Origin: Struthidea cinerea | Lineage: Eukaryota > Chordata > Aves > Passeriformes > Corcoracidae | Assembly (NCBI GenBank): GCA_013397865.1 | Contig: VZTI01003649.1 | Span: 1,228,206-1,292,205 of the forward strand | DNA length: 64,000 nt | Reading direction: 5' to 3' | Part shown: piece by piece, positions 13,101-23,490 of the stretch | How the letters are laid out: each line of letters opens with the position of its first letter | How positions within the stretch are numbered: position 1 is the first letter of the stretch | Notes under the pieces: generated by a model | What the model saw: the letters and a program-made list of their open reading frames with translations, nothing else | Databases searched by the model: none | Told to the model about the DNA's origin: nothing | Made by a program: the position numbers and the translations under genes

Positions 13101-16100
13101 GGAGCCTGCTCTGGTTTTGCAGGACAGCTGCTCATTGCACTGTCAGGCTCCTGGGTGCTGGGGATTGCAGAGCTGGAGATCAACAAACTGCAAATCTCTG
13201 TCCAGCATTCTCAGCAGAGTGTGAACCAGTGCTGAATGCACACAGCAATGCAACCCCCTCACCCCTGCAGGTGGGCTGGAAATGCTTTGCTAACACTGCC
13301 TCTCCTGGGATTTAGGCTGCCTCTGCATTTCACAATTAAACTATTTTGAGAGGCCAAATCCTGCTGCTGCATGGCCTGAGCACCCTCAGATCTGGGTAGA
13401 AGGAATGCACACCCCACGGACACAGAACTGCATCACAATTACTGTTATTGGTCAGTACTGTGCTGGTGAGGTCCCTGCTCGCAGCAGGACGTAGAGCTAC
13501 CTGGGCAGCTGCTCACTATCTTCATGCCTTGCCTGTTCTGCTCTTACCTCACCCCAAATTCATATGGAGGAGTTGTCTGACCCTCACTTTTGTCAAGCCT
13601 GCAAACCTTGCTTCCCACACCAAATGGACCAGGAGGGCTCCCATTCAGACCCAGGTCCCACCTCTCTGAGGCACGAGAGAGGGATAGCAGGTGAACGGAG
13701 TGTATCAGCATTTGGCAAATGACAGCCTGGGGTGGTGAGCAGAGAGCCATACTGCACACGCACTGCACACCGAGGCGGGAAGCTCTGCATCAGTTTTAGA
13801 GCATCCCGTTTAGAGAAAGGATAGGTCCAGGAGGCAAGTGAAGCTCTCACTGTTTTTGAGGAGCTTGTCTGACTCCCCATAGCCCTTCTAGTCAGGCTTC
13901 TTCCTCTTTATCCTTTACACATCTACAGAGCAGATCAAAGCAAATAAGGAATAGAAAGAAGCTTACACTTTTCCAGACTCCTGTAGCATCTCCAGCCACT
14001 GAGCCTGTTCAAACTCTGATTCGGCTGCTAGAACAATGTTACCCTGGAAGAGGGGAGGGGAAAAAAACCCAGATTAGAGAGGCTGTTGCCTTATGCACCT
14101 CTGTGCACTCATGGCATGAACTGGACACAGCTGTGGTGGGAGGAGAGCCCACCACAGTCTTCCACATGGGAAGCAGGATCACACGGGAGCAAATATGACC
14201 TAGGCCTACCACACATTGGGAAGTGTGCACATGGCAACCAGTCACAGTAGGAATAATACTGATAGGGCAACATGAGCTCTAAAGCTCCTGAGAATGTGTC
14301 TACTGCTCTGCTAGTATCATACAACCTGGTGGCAGAAAGTCCAAGTTTCCTTGTTGGTTGTCAAAGCAGCAGCAAAGCCTTGAGGGGACTTGGGATGCTA
14401 AGTCACCCTTGCTCTCAGGATAGTCTGTCCAGAGAGGGTGGGCATACCTTGGTGGGGAGGGAAAAGACTGCCAATCCAGTTCTGCTCATCAGCATTAACC
14501 TGTTCTGTGGGGTTTGGAGCTTTTGAGAAGAAAAGAAATCTACTTACATGGAAGTCTTCATGAGAGATCTTTATGGCATAAGGCATGTTGGCCTCTTCTT
14601 TGGGCTCCACGATGCAGCCTCCCAGGGGTATGACACCCTGGAGATAAACCACAGCACTCTCATCAGTCAGAAAAATCACATGTAACTATCAACTATCAGG
14701 AGCTGAACTTTCACCCTCAGTCACTTGTGGGCCACTGCCCTGCCTTGGCTACCCCAGGAAGGGCAATACACACAGTTCCTGAACAGCAGAGGGACTCTCA
14801 TCACCACCAGGATACTCCCAGCCAGCATCTGAAAGGGGGTAAAGATGGCAGTCCTGCCTTCATCGTGGAGGGAAAGCTGTTAGCTAGAACGTCCAAACAG
14901 GAACTCTTTCATCAAGGAGGAAGTGATCTCTCAATTGATTCAGTGTGGTATCATGACAGAGGCTGTGCATTCATTACAGTCACTGACAGCAGTCAAAATC
15001 CCCCGGGTGCTGCGTGGGGGCAGACAGGCAGCTGGCTGCCCCTAAACAGGACGGGTGAAATCAGCACCTTTGGAAGCTCGTGTGCTACATCAGCCTGCAG
15101 TGACTGCAGAGGACAAAAGCAGGCTCAGAGCACAGAGTTCCCCTGTGGAGCTCCAGGCAGCAGAGCTACAGAGGCCACTCCTCAGAACTGAGGGCATGTG
15201 GGTTACCAGCTGCTCATGAGTGCAAGTATAGGGTAGGAACAAGAGGCAAATGAAGCTCTTAGCCCCACCACTGGCTTTGACAGCAGTATTTTTATAGCCA
15301 CAAGATTAGTTGATTAGATCATGAAAGCAAGGGAATATATCTACTATCAGGTAAAAAAAATAGAAGTCATATGCCTGCTAAATCATTAAATATCCTGAAA
15401 AGGTACCAACCTTTTCTTTCTCTTTTGAGGCTTCCCTGGACCTGTGAGATGTTTGTGACTTATTGGGACTTACCTTTTGTTCACTTGCTGGGCCCATGGA
15501 GGAAGGGAGAGAGGGAGCTAAAAACAGAATTACTCCCTCCTTGTGCAAGCACTGCTCACCTTGGGATGGATATTGAAGTATTTATTGCTTTCAAAACTCT
15601 TCTTCTCACTCTCAGCATAGTACAGCAGGAAACTTTCCTTAATGATGAAGAACCTTTAAGACAGAGAAGGGAAATACATTCTGGTGAAACGGAGGTTGTG
15701 GTTCACAGCGCAAGGAAATCTCCACCTAACTAAAGCTGCTTTCTGAGCAGAAGAGTTTACTATTCCCACCTGAGACGAGGTGCCTCACTTCTGCTCACAG
15801 CCAAGAGCTGGTGCTTAACAGCAAGTGCCAAGTTCAAGCACTGTGCTTGCAGCTTACCCCAGCACAGACACACCAGAGCTGCGGGCAAACCACGGCACCG
15901 CGTGCTCACAGGGCACAGGGACGGCGCTCTGTGCCCAAGGCAGGACCACAGGCTTCTGGCACCTGTGTGTGTGCGCTCTCTCTAGCTCGTGTGTTGAATT
16001 CAACCTGTTGGAGAGAGCTGCTCTTTTATTCAAGGGTCTCTCGCATGGGCTAAGACCAACTAAATGCTCATTTGGCAATCTGCTGCCTGCCACCCTCTTC

Positions 16101-19100
16101 CCTCCCATCTCAGCATAAGCCAGAAGGGAAGTGTTTCCACTCTAACACAGAATTGCAGCCTAGCATCCCCAAGTGACTCGAGGCAAAAAATTGGCCACCA
16201 AAGCACTCAGGAGCAGAAATAAATTTGAGAGATATTTTTAAGCAGAGCACCTGGCAAAGTCTCCTGTCACTGACCTTCACAACTACAAAGGAAATTGAAC
16301 ATTTTTTTTTCCTCATATGTGTAACATTAAAATATGCCTCGTTCTGCTCACTTAGCCTCAGGTATGCTCTGATGATCATTGTACAGCAGTCACAAAATAT
16401 CACAGCTTCTGTAAGCTGAGCCTCTAACTTACTGGAGTGTGTCCTCAAAATTATGCTTAAAGGAGTGCCACCTTTAACTTATTTGGGTTTTTGAAATGCC
16501 CCTGGGAGAGTCCCTCCTCTCTTCAAAAATTGAGGTTGCATGCACTCTGCAGGTAGTGGTCCAGGCGAGAGATACCTGACTTAGTTTCAATTTGGTCTAA
16601 ATCTCTGCAGCATTCAAAAATTATGAAGAGTAGCTGAAAAAAAAAAAAAAAAAAAAAGGGGACAACTTTAGTAGGAAGGTTTCAAAAGAGTAAATGACAA
16701 AGAAAATGTGTTGTACTGTTCTGTACATATTTTCTGACATGAGAAAGAGGGATTTGGGAAGAAAGTGAAAAGCAAGAAGGTGAAAATTATTTAAAAATGC
16801 CTTTTCACACTTCACAAAACACAGCTGTGTAAATCACTTTCATGTGGTCCTAAGGACAACAGGTCATGAGGAAACAGGAAAGGATAAGGCATTTCTGTGA
16901 ATAGTAAGAGCATTCCCAGGAAACCCTCTTGTTTCTGGGAGGGAACAAGAGGAGACCTCCACAGGCAGTGCTGCCCACTTGTACCAGTTTAGTTCCAAAA
17001 GCTAAAGAAAGATGTTGAAGCTGGCAGAGAATTATCATTATAACAAAATTAAATCTATAATTATTAATAATAATTATGATCATTATTTTACTTGGGTGAA
17101 AGCTTTACCGCTTCCATCAGCTTCTATCTCTTGCTCTTCTGCCATGGCTCTGGCAACACAGATGAAATTGCCAAATGCCATGGAAATAGAGATAGATCAT
17201 GAGCTCTTGGGGCAATAAAAAAATGCAGAGCAAAGTTAAACTCCAGAAAGTCTGCAGCAAACTCAAGCTCTGGACCTACTTTGTACCTTCTCCAAAGTGT
17301 TTAAAAGTGACAGTCATTGAACGCGTGCATATTTATATCCAGAAACCTTCAGAACGTACAACGACCAGCAGCAGTTATTGTTCCCCAATTTTTTTCTTCT
17401 CCTCACCCTCTCATCTATACCTGTTCAGGCTGACATCAGAGGTGGGGAGAAGCAGGCACTTTGCTTCCTCAGCAGGACACATGTGATAGCCTGAGGACAT
17501 CGTGGTTGACTGCCCAACCTCACCTCTTGCTCCTGACCACAGCCTGACAAAATGTCTCAAAGCAGAACAGCACAACTCAGTGCAAAAACCACTCCTCTGT
17601 GCTGAGCTTATTTAGTAGGTAGAGGACTGAAAAGGTGCTCATTCACAGTGCAGCCTGTCCAGCAAGCTGTCAAGAGTAGGGGCAATTGCTATTCACCTTC
17701 CACCCAGGGGACCATCTCCTTTCCAGCCCAGACTCTTGTTCCTGTGCATCTCCCAGAGGAGCTGCATCTAACATTCCCTCAGCTGGGAAAGGAAGGGGTG
17801 ACCCTGCCCATGGTGGCTGTCCCATATTGGAACTGCTCAGCTTCAAGATATCTGCCCATTTAGCAGAGGCACTGGGCACATCTCTGGGGGACACATTACT
17901 GATGGAGTGGATCAACTGAGGCCTCACCTCTGTGTGAAACAAGGATTGGCATTTTCAGATATTTCAGATATTTGCATTAATGGCAAAGGCAGCCATGACC
18001 CCTGCAGCAGGCCCAGACTCTGGCCAAGGCAGACATCAGAGACCTCCAGAGAGCAGACAAGGCTTGTTCCTGGTTCTTCCTGTCCATATTTCTTCTGTGA
18101 ACAGCAGCCTTGTGCCTTCCTGATTAATTCTTCCTCCCACCTCTGGTCATTATCTCTATTAAAAAGTTTTCTTATGAGTAGCTGCATCTTCATGTTGTGT
18201 CTCTAATGCTGAGTTCAAGGAGGACTTCCTTTTTTAGAGGGAAATGTTGCCTTATCTGCACAATAAATACAGAAATAACATCTTAAAAGAACAAACCTGC
18301 CTGCCCAATGGCCTGTGCTTGGTCCTGTGAGTCAGAGGGAATCAGATACTGTGGGCACAAGTATGAATCTAGAGATGCCAAAAGTCAACACCACACATGA
18401 CATGGAGAAAGTCTACTCATCACTTTTGACACTTTTCAGTCTGAATAATCTCAAGAAACATTTGCCAGACAGATAAAGATATTGATCTTTAACCCTGTGT
18501 GAATTTTAATCTTGGTGCTAACCCCCAGTTAAAGCCAGGCTTTAGTTTGTTATGTACTTTTTGTTGCTCAGTGCTGATAATCCTCATGTTATAGATTATG
18601 CTCCAATGGAAACCAAAATCAAAGCAAAAAAAAAACCAAAACACAGCACAAATCTCTGAAAATTGATGTGTCTCTCACAGATAAATGAACTTTTAGATCC
18701 CTGACCTCACAGATGTGGAGAGAAAATATGGGGATTTGGAATGAAAATATACAAAATAAGAGTTTACAAAATAATAATAACAAAATCCCCCTGCAAGCAA
18801 TGAATGAAAAACATCAAAAATCTGTTAACTTGTGGACGTAGTGTATTTATGCTCAGATCACATTCCCTCATCTATCCTTACCTGGAAAGCAACACCTGAG
18901 CAACCAAGATCATCACTTTAAATGACCTTCAGGACAAAGTCTCCATACAACAACCCAACAAGAGCAATTCATGTGGTCAGCTGCTCTGGTCACCCACTCC
19001 TGCTGCTGGATCCTGCACTAAGGAACCACTGAAACCACAGTGTAATTAAACTGGAATAGCAGAGGAACAGTAACAATTTGAGTGACTCAGACGTAAAGCA

Positions 19101-22100
19101 GAAAAAACAGCTCCGTACTGGACAAGTTGACATACCTGATCTCTGAGCAAAAAGTGCTCTCTTTGTATCAGAGAGGACTACTGAAATTAATTAGCTAATC
19201 TTTGCACAAGTTTTTGACGTGGCAATGGCCCAGATGAAGTAGTTACACTATAAAACTGCAGCAGTCTCCCTGGTCCTCTATTCCAGTGGTGTTTCTCTGG
19301 GCACCAGTCCAGGAACACAGGCAGCGAATCCCAGCTGCTAGATCAGCCCAGCTCTCTATCCCTGGGGACAGCTCAGGAAACCGACAAGCAAATGATCTTT
19401 ATCAGCATGTCAGCTCAGAGTCCTCGGTACCTGCCCCTCACTCTTCCTCACCTGACAGCTCCAGGCTTCCCTGCCTGCCTCCTGCGCTGGCGCCCGGCAG
19501 GAAGAGGTGGATGCTTCCTGACGGCCAGCAGCCAAGTGGGACATGGACGAGAGGGAAGCACAAGCTCTTGCAGCCCCGCTGTCTCGGCAGCCCCCGCTGC
19601 TCTGTGCTGCACACACACGCTTCTCTGCAGCTGTGTGACTCCCAGGGGCTTTCTGAGCAGAAAGCAGTCCTAAATAATTATCTTTTCCATCTGTCCTGTG
19701 ACCACACACAGTGACTCTCAGTAGCCCCTGTGGAAAACAAGGTTACGTGCATGCTTTGCAATGCCACAGACAGGACTGGTTCAAGAAAAAAAAAAATCAC
19801 TTAACTGTGCTGTGTTTCCCTCCTTCCAACCTGTCATCTCTGATGGATTTACTGAGAGATATAGGCGTATTTTGTGTTTTCTTCTCTCCTGTTTTCAACT
19901 TCTCGTGCTCCATCTTGCTTTACTGACACTCAATTGTCCATCAAGCAGATGCCCCCTCCTGGCACTGTCCCACTGAACCCCAGAGTCTCAGACATGGATG
20001 GTGACAGTTCAGAGCCTGACATTTCTATATGGGACTGGGATTATTCATAGTAAAGAAGGTGTCACTTCCATCCTGAAAAGCTACAGCACCCTATTCATGC
20101 CCTATCCAGGGCAGGTATGCACATTATGCATTTCGCTCCAGCCTCCGTGCCAGGCTGATGTCATTACCAGTAAAACTTTTGTAGCAGGAGAGACTAAATT
20201 GCTTATTATGCATTGGAAGGAAGAATGGGGTGCAGTTTGCTAGGAAGAGAAGAATCATAAGTCAGGGACTAAGAATATGATTTTCCAAAGCCGCTCCAGC
20301 AGTGACCCAAGCTTAGACTGGTCAAAAGTACCAGTAAACTCAGAAGACAGTTGCTTCTCTGTTGGAAGGATATTTCTTTACAAGGAAAGAAAATTCACAT
20401 TAGGAATAGAACTTCTTTTCTTTAAGAGATAGGCATCAGGATGCTGCTAATGGCATTTCAAAAATCAAGCTCTGAAAAGCAGCATGCTCAGATGTCAGCC
20501 CTGCAGATAAACACAGCCACACTGGTCCAGGGCCAGAAGCATCCAGCCCACTCTCAGACAGTACCTGAGGCAGCACACAAATCTGTCTTCAGAGTAGACC
20601 ATTGCATGGGCAAAAGGAAGGACTGAAAATGCTTCAGACAGCTGCCTCTGGTCAAGTTCAGCTGTCCCCACAGGTGCCATCAGATCCAGCCCTGACTAAA
20701 ACAAGGCTCTGCTATCCCTCCCTGCTCCCTGCATAGCCTCTGCTGGGACACTGTGAAATTCCAAAACCTGGGATTTCCATCAGCAAAGTACTGGACACCA
20801 TGCCTGGACACTTTTTCCTCGATCCATTATCTAATCAGATTCCATCCTTCCCTTAAACAGTTGCTTTTCTTCTCAGTTTCTCCAGAAGTATTGCTGCTAC
20901 AGCCAAGTGAATGGGATCAAGCCAGTAAATACCGTGTATCTCCCACACAGACCTATCTTCATGGCTTGATGAGACCAATCCTCCCCTTACACACTGTTTT
21001 ATCTCCCATATCTTGGAAAGACTTTCCTTGGGACTGGGAGTAGCACTGTTGTCCAAGATTTCAGGACAAAACCTACATTTATCAGCAATCAGATCCCCAA
21101 TGACATCAAGCAAAAGTCAATTTCTTTTCTTAATTTATCTGCAGTGGGAAACATCTCTTCTCCTTTTCATAAAAAAATGCACTTGACCAGCTATGTGCTG
21201 CTGGGCATGGGGGGAAAGAAGGGGAAATGAACGAATTGCTCCTTATCTCCCCGTAAGGATTTGTTATAATAACATACAAGGTTATTTTACTTCAAAGCAA
21301 GTCTCTCCCATGATAAAACAAACAAACCAACAACACATTGTTCCTCTGTTCAAGTCTTTTTACTCCAGTACCCACCTCCTTCCAAACCCTACAGGTTCCT
21401 TGTGTTCAACTCTCACTGACCTGTGTCTGGTCCCCCAGGACCCTCAGCTGCTGTGCTTGCAACTAATCTTCCATATCATCCCTGACCCACAGTCCCCTCC
21501 CCTTCTGTTCCCAGCTGCTATCACTAAAATATTTACCACTTGCTGAAGATGGGGGTGACTTCTAGGAATAGAACAGCACTAAATAAATAATGACAGAGGG
21601 AGCAGAGATGGGCCATTTGCCTGCAAGAAATTTTTATTAGGGAGAGCCTTTTAAGAAAGTCTCGTCCATGGCAAATCGCCTTCCCCTTTGTTATTCTGTC
21701 CACTTCTTTTCTGTAACACAGTCACATTAGTTTCCAGACATAATTCATTTATTTATCAATATTTGGGAGCTGAGTAGGGAGCACCAGCACAAATCCTTTT
21801 CTGGGTGAAAACAGGCTGTTCTTGGCAGTGGAGGGAATAAAACCCACACACAGGCCAAAGACTGCTACAAACACAAAACTGCTTCCCAAGTAATGTTTTT
21901 GTCAGGCTATGCCATCTTCACAGACTGGGCAGCACTATGGTTACTACAGAGAGCAAAGCTGGGAAAGCTGGCTTTAGAAATTGATTGTTCGTATCTACAC
22001 CGCAGACTGCAGCAAAGAGATACTTACCCACAAAAGGTAAGTGCCAGAGATTCAGTGATTTGCATAAAGAAACTACAGCAACTCTAAACTTAAAACCAAC

Positions 22101-22914
22101 CCACCATTTCAGTATTATAGAACTTACTTCTGTCCTTGGTTAAAGGTTATAGCAAATGCTTTCCAGTTCCAAACTTCCTGGCTGCTGACAGACAACACAC
22201 AGCATCTTACAACTCCCTAACGCCAGATGGGAGAGAATTCAGAGCCACCTTCTCCCCAGGGAAGAATCTGCATGTGCTGTTCCAAGCACGCTGTCACTGT
22301 CAGGCAGCACAGCAGTATTGGAGCTGGTCCACAGACCCCTGCAGACCACACACACACACACATACAGTCAGCTCAGACCCACATGCAGTCAGCTCAGCCC
22401 TTGCCTCTGGCACCCAAAGGACTCAAAGAGCTTTGAGTGCTAAAAGAACAAAGGCAGTTTAGGGGCAAAACACACCAGCTGACTCTTCCTGTTTCATAAG
22501 ACAATTAGCCAGAGGAGGCAGCTAGTCTCTATTCTCACCCTGAAGTGCACGTAGCACAAGGTCTGGACAGATAAAGAAGAGAGCACAACGGCGTGCCACA
22601 TGTGTAAAGCAGACTCAGAACAGCAGGGAAGCTATGCCCCAAGTTTTACCCCAGCCTCTGCCTGGCTGACTGCACTTGAAGAGTCAAGCACTCAGGCTCT
22701 TAACTTATCCCAGAACCCTTAGGCTTTGTATTTCACCCGAGCATCCCTCAGCAACTGTGGCTTACCTCCTGGACCACTTGGCCGACTGCCTCCCAAAGGG
22801 TCTCTTCCAGAGCACACCGTACAGCTGCACTTTGGTGCTGATGTCCAGAGCATCCGAATCCGTCTGTTCCATGGATGGAGAAGGGGATATGGAACTGGAT
22901 TTTGAAGCGAACAT
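1050..22914 (-). CDS. PLEKHD1: PLEKHD1, pleckstrin homology and coiled-coil domain protein (partial, residues 1-352)
   Basis: Ten coding exons on the minus strand join in phase: 22914-22766, 15653-15560, 14637-14548, 14043-13967, 9215-9124, 6347-6295, 4229-4135, 3196-3103, 1851-1673 and 1182-1050. They total 1056 nt (352 codons) of a protein of about 506 residues in human, so the C-terminal third is outside the window. The start ATG at 22914 follows an in-frame stop at 23055-23053 with no ATG between. Residues about 29-136 form a PH domain: it begins near VQLYGVLWKRPFG, has a basic K-W-S-R-R-F-F-I-I-K strand pair, and ends with the invariant PH tryptophan W127 in the QWLEML helix. From about residue 145 the chain is a Glu/Lys/Leu/Gln-rich coiled coil, broken by a Pro-rich linker at about 268-280. 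PH domains commonly bind phosphoinositides or proteins; the specific role of this protein is not established. Identification rests on near-identity to remembered human PLEKHD1. Confidence 0.93.
1183..1672. other. PLEKHD1: PLEKHD1 intron 9
   Basis: Intron of about 490 bp with donor GTGAAG and acceptor CAG. I see no repeat or other feature in it. Confidence 0.85.
1673..1851 (-). CDS. PLEKHD1: PLEKHD1 coding exon 9
   Basis: The acceptor is TTCTTCAAG and the donor is GTGAAG. The exon encodes residues 249-307 plus two bases of Arg308. It starts with ELSLEKQQMLEMLEENE, passes through a Pro/Ser/Gln linker (IPPPTSPSQEQSP), and returns to coiled coil with SLRQIEEKMQQLLQEK. The linker is the least conserved part of the visible protein. 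Confidence 0.93.
1852..3102. other. PLEKHD1: PLEKHD1 intron 8
   Basis: Intron of 1251 bp. It holds a likely old CR1 scrap near 2655-2765, listed separately. I see nothing else. Confidence 0.8.
2655..2765 (-). repeat. Degenerate CR1-like fragment (tentative)
   Basis: The plus strand contains GGCTGGAAGGGACCCTCCAG, then a GTCCAGCCTGCTGTTCAGAG block and a GGATACGGTCAGCTGTGGCTG block. This resembles the reverse complement of the short CR1 3' end (GGTTGGAAGGGACCT..., then GTCCAACC...). Divergence is high and the boundaries are approximate. Confidence 0.45.
3103..3196 (-). CDS. PLEKHD1: PLEKHD1 coding exon 8
   Basis: The acceptor is TTTAG and the donor is GTGAGT. The first G completes Arg217, followed by residues 218-248 (ELELTARSLKGVEEEKKEL to LQNTLE). 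The exon ends in phase 0 and is highly conserved coiled coil. Confidence 0.95.
3197..4134. other. PLEKHD1: PLEKHD1 intron 7
   Basis: Intron of 938 bp with donor GTACAG. Apart from a short A-rich run near 3570-3590, I see no repeat or gene in it. Confidence 0.8.
4135..4229 (-). CDS. PLEKHD1: PLEKHD1 coding exon 7
   Basis: The acceptor is GGAGCAG and the donor is GTACAG. Residues 186-216 plus two bases of Arg217 read ELERLNQILEAEKQRFEE through VVRELRLEQEEIR. This is continuous coiled coil. Confidence 0.95.
4230..6294. other. PLEKHD1: PLEKHD1 intron 6
   Basis: Intron of about 2.1 kb. It holds a short CR1 3' end at 5653-5754, listed separately. The remainder looks unique and non-coding. Confidence 0.8.
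5653..5754 (+). mobile_element. CR1 LINE, short 3' end
   Basis: The plus strand reads GCAACCTGGCCTAGTGGAAG, then CCCATGGCAGGGGGGTTGGA, GATGATCTTTAAGGTCCCTT and CCAACC, and ends in ATTCTATTCTATGG. This is the CR1 3' UTR with its octamer-like terminal repeats in sense orientation. Confidence 0.88.
6295..6347 (-). CDS. PLEKHD1: PLEKHD1 coding exon 6
   Basis: A small 53-nt exon with acceptor TTACAG and donor GTGAGT. It completes Asp168 and encodes DKLMEETEELCLQREQKE (residues 168-185). The phases (1 in, 0 out) fit both neighbours. Confidence 0.94.
6348..9123. other. PLEKHD1: PLEKHD1 intron 5
   Basis: Intron of 2776 bp. A weak CR1 relic lies near 8505-8552. Open frames here are short and show no recognisable domain. 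Confidence 0.8.
8505..8552 (+). repeat. Possible CR1 3' relic
   Basis: AGGGGATTGGACTACATAAC followed by CTTCATACCTAAATCATT resembles the CR1 block GGGGATTGGACTAGATGACC...CCAACCTAAATGATTC. It is short and diverged, so this is tentative. Confidence 0.35.
9124..9215 (-). CDS. PLEKHD1: PLEKHD1 coding exon 5
   Basis: The acceptor is CCCTAG and the donor is GTAGG. The first base completes Val137, then residues 138-167 read TWKNAQLGEAMIESLEAQ and GLQLAKEKQEYL, plus one base of Asp168. The exon covers the junction between the PH domain and the coiled coil. Confidence 0.95.
11808..11918 (+). repeat. T/G-rich low-complexity tract
   Basis: Runs of T alternate with short G runs (GGGTTTTTTTGG, GGGTTTTTTTTTTGGGGG, GGGTTTTTGG, TTTTTTGGGGGGG). 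A single unresolved base sits at 11867. On the minus strand it reads as an A/C-rich tract within PLEKHD1 intron 4. Confidence 0.85.
11867..11867. other. Single ambiguous base
   Basis: One N inside the T/G-rich tract of PLEKHD1 intron 4, probably reflecting poor base calling across homopolymers. Confidence 0.95.
13967..14043 (-). CDS. PLEKHD1: PLEKHD1 coding exon 4
   Basis: The acceptor is TTCCAG and the donor is GTAAGC. It encodes residues 112-136 (GNIVLAAESEFEQAQ, then WLEMLQESGK) plus GT of Val137. This is the C-terminal helix of the PH domain and includes the invariant Trp (W127). An alternative donor two bases upstream would break the frame into exon 5. Confidence 0.95.
14044..14547. other. 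PLEKHD1: PLEKHD1 intron 3
   Basis: Intron of 504 bp with donor GTAAGT. Nothing recognised inside. Confidence 0.8.
14548..14637 (-). CDS. PLEKHD1: PLEKHD1 coding exon 3
   Basis: The acceptor is CTCCAG and the donor is GTAAGT. Thirty codons in phase 0 encode residues 82-111 (GVIPLGGCIVEPKEEANM, PYAIKISHEDFH), the central beta strands of the PH domain. Confidence 0.95.
14638..15559. other. PLEKHD1: PLEKHD1 intron 2
   Basis: Intron of 922 bp with donor GTGAGC. Nothing recognised inside. Confidence 0.8.
15560..15653 (-). CDS. PLEKHD1: PLEKHD1 coding exon 2
   Basis: The acceptor is CTTAAAG and the donor is GTGAGC. The first base completes Arg50, then residues 51-81 read FFIIKESFLLYYAESEKK and SFESNKYFNIHPK. 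These are PH-domain strands 2-4. Confidence 0.95.
16637..16657 (+). repeat. Poly(A) run
   Basis: A run of 21 A residues in PLEKHD1 intron 1. No retrogene body is recognisable next to it. Confidence 0.9.
22347..22397 (+). repeat. (CA)8 microsatellite plus 21-bp tandem duplication
   Basis: (CA)8 occupies 22347-22362. Overlapping its end, CATACAGTCAGCTCAG (22361) recurs as CATGCAGTCAGCTCAG (22382) with a 21-bp period and one mismatch. Confidence 0.85.
22766..22914 (-). CDS. PLEKHD1: PLEKHD1 coding exon 1 (start codon)
   Basis: ATG at 22914-22912 has A at -3 and the donor is GTAAG. It encodes residues 1-49 plus AG of Arg50. A Ser-rich leader (MFASKSSSISPSPSMEQ) is followed by the start of the PH domain (VQLYGVLWKRPFG). 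An in-frame stop lies 138 nt upstream with no other ATG between. CpG dinucleotides are sparse, so there is no CpG island at the start codon. Confidence 0.94.
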
Positions 22915-23470
22915 TATAGATGGATCTGGTTCTAACTCTCCCCCTCTGCGTGGCAGCTCAGGGAATCCGATTAAATGCAATGAACCAGCAGGATGTAACC
23001 AGCCCAGCAGACAGAGAGACTGGGCTTTGGTTTGAATCAATAACTTGACTGCTCACCACTCAGTCAGTAATTCTCTCCCTGATGCACAGATGATGAGAGT
23101 TTTCTCATTGCGTATTACTTCCTGATGCATTGCACACAGCACACATCCCAGCCCAAGGGAAAAAGAAGAGTGAAGAGAGTCAGACATCAGAAACACAGAG
23201 AGGCAGAAAGAGCTCATCAGAAAGAAAGCTCTCAGCAATAACATAAGCCAAAATACCTCTGCACCAGAGCCAGCTTGGAAGGTTACTTCACTCGACATTG
23301 CAGCATTCCAAGCAGAAATTAGGACAAGGCGGATGTTTTACTGACAGGCATCTCTGACACATATTCCCAAAATCTTGCGCTTGGAGACAGGTTCTTCTGA
23401 TTTGTCCTGAGGAAAATTGGGGCAGAGTGAGTGGGAGCCAGCAAGTTCAATCAGACTCCCTCAGTCATCA

Positions 23471-23490
23471 GAGGGGGGGGAGAGGGGGGG
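23471..23490 (+). repeat. G-run cluster upstream of PLEKHD1
   Basis: A 20-nt all-purine tract, G-A-(G)8-A-G-A-(G)7, lies about 560 bp upstream of the PLEKHD1 ATG; the G strand is the plus strand. It could fold as a G-quadruplex, but no function is shown. Confidence 0.8.

Larger units (their letters stand above)
9216..13966. other. PLEKHD1: PLEKHD1 intron 4
   Basis: Intron of 4751 bp. The only notable element is the T/G-rich low-complexity tract at about 11808-11918, which carries a single N. No coding sequence or clear transposon is recognised. Confidence 0.8.
15654..22765. other. PLEKHD1: PLEKHD1 intron 1
   Basis: This 7.1 kb intron is the longest in the visible gene. It holds an A21 run at 16637-16657 and a (CA)8 microsatellite followed by a short imperfect tandem duplication at 22347-22397. 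No coding sequence or sizeable transposon is recognised. Confidence 0.8.

Noticed and set aside
14727..15191. 154-codon plus-strand open frame
   Set aside because: It sits within PLEKHD1 intron 2 with low-complexity Gln/Ser/Gly content, no recognisable domain and no splice context.
16637..16657. A21 run as the tail of a processed retrogene
   Set aside because: No recognisable coding remnant precedes it and no target-site duplication is visible.
17049..17085. AT-rich near-palindrome that might be a hairpin or origin-like element
   Set aside because: Symmetry is imperfect and the composition is simple TAA/ATT; expected by chance in AT-rich intron sequence.
19286..19714. 142-codon plus-strand open frame in PLEKHD1 intron 1
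   Set aside because: It is Ser/Pro/Leu-rich with no motif and no matching exons nearby; consistent with chance in GC-richer intron sequence.
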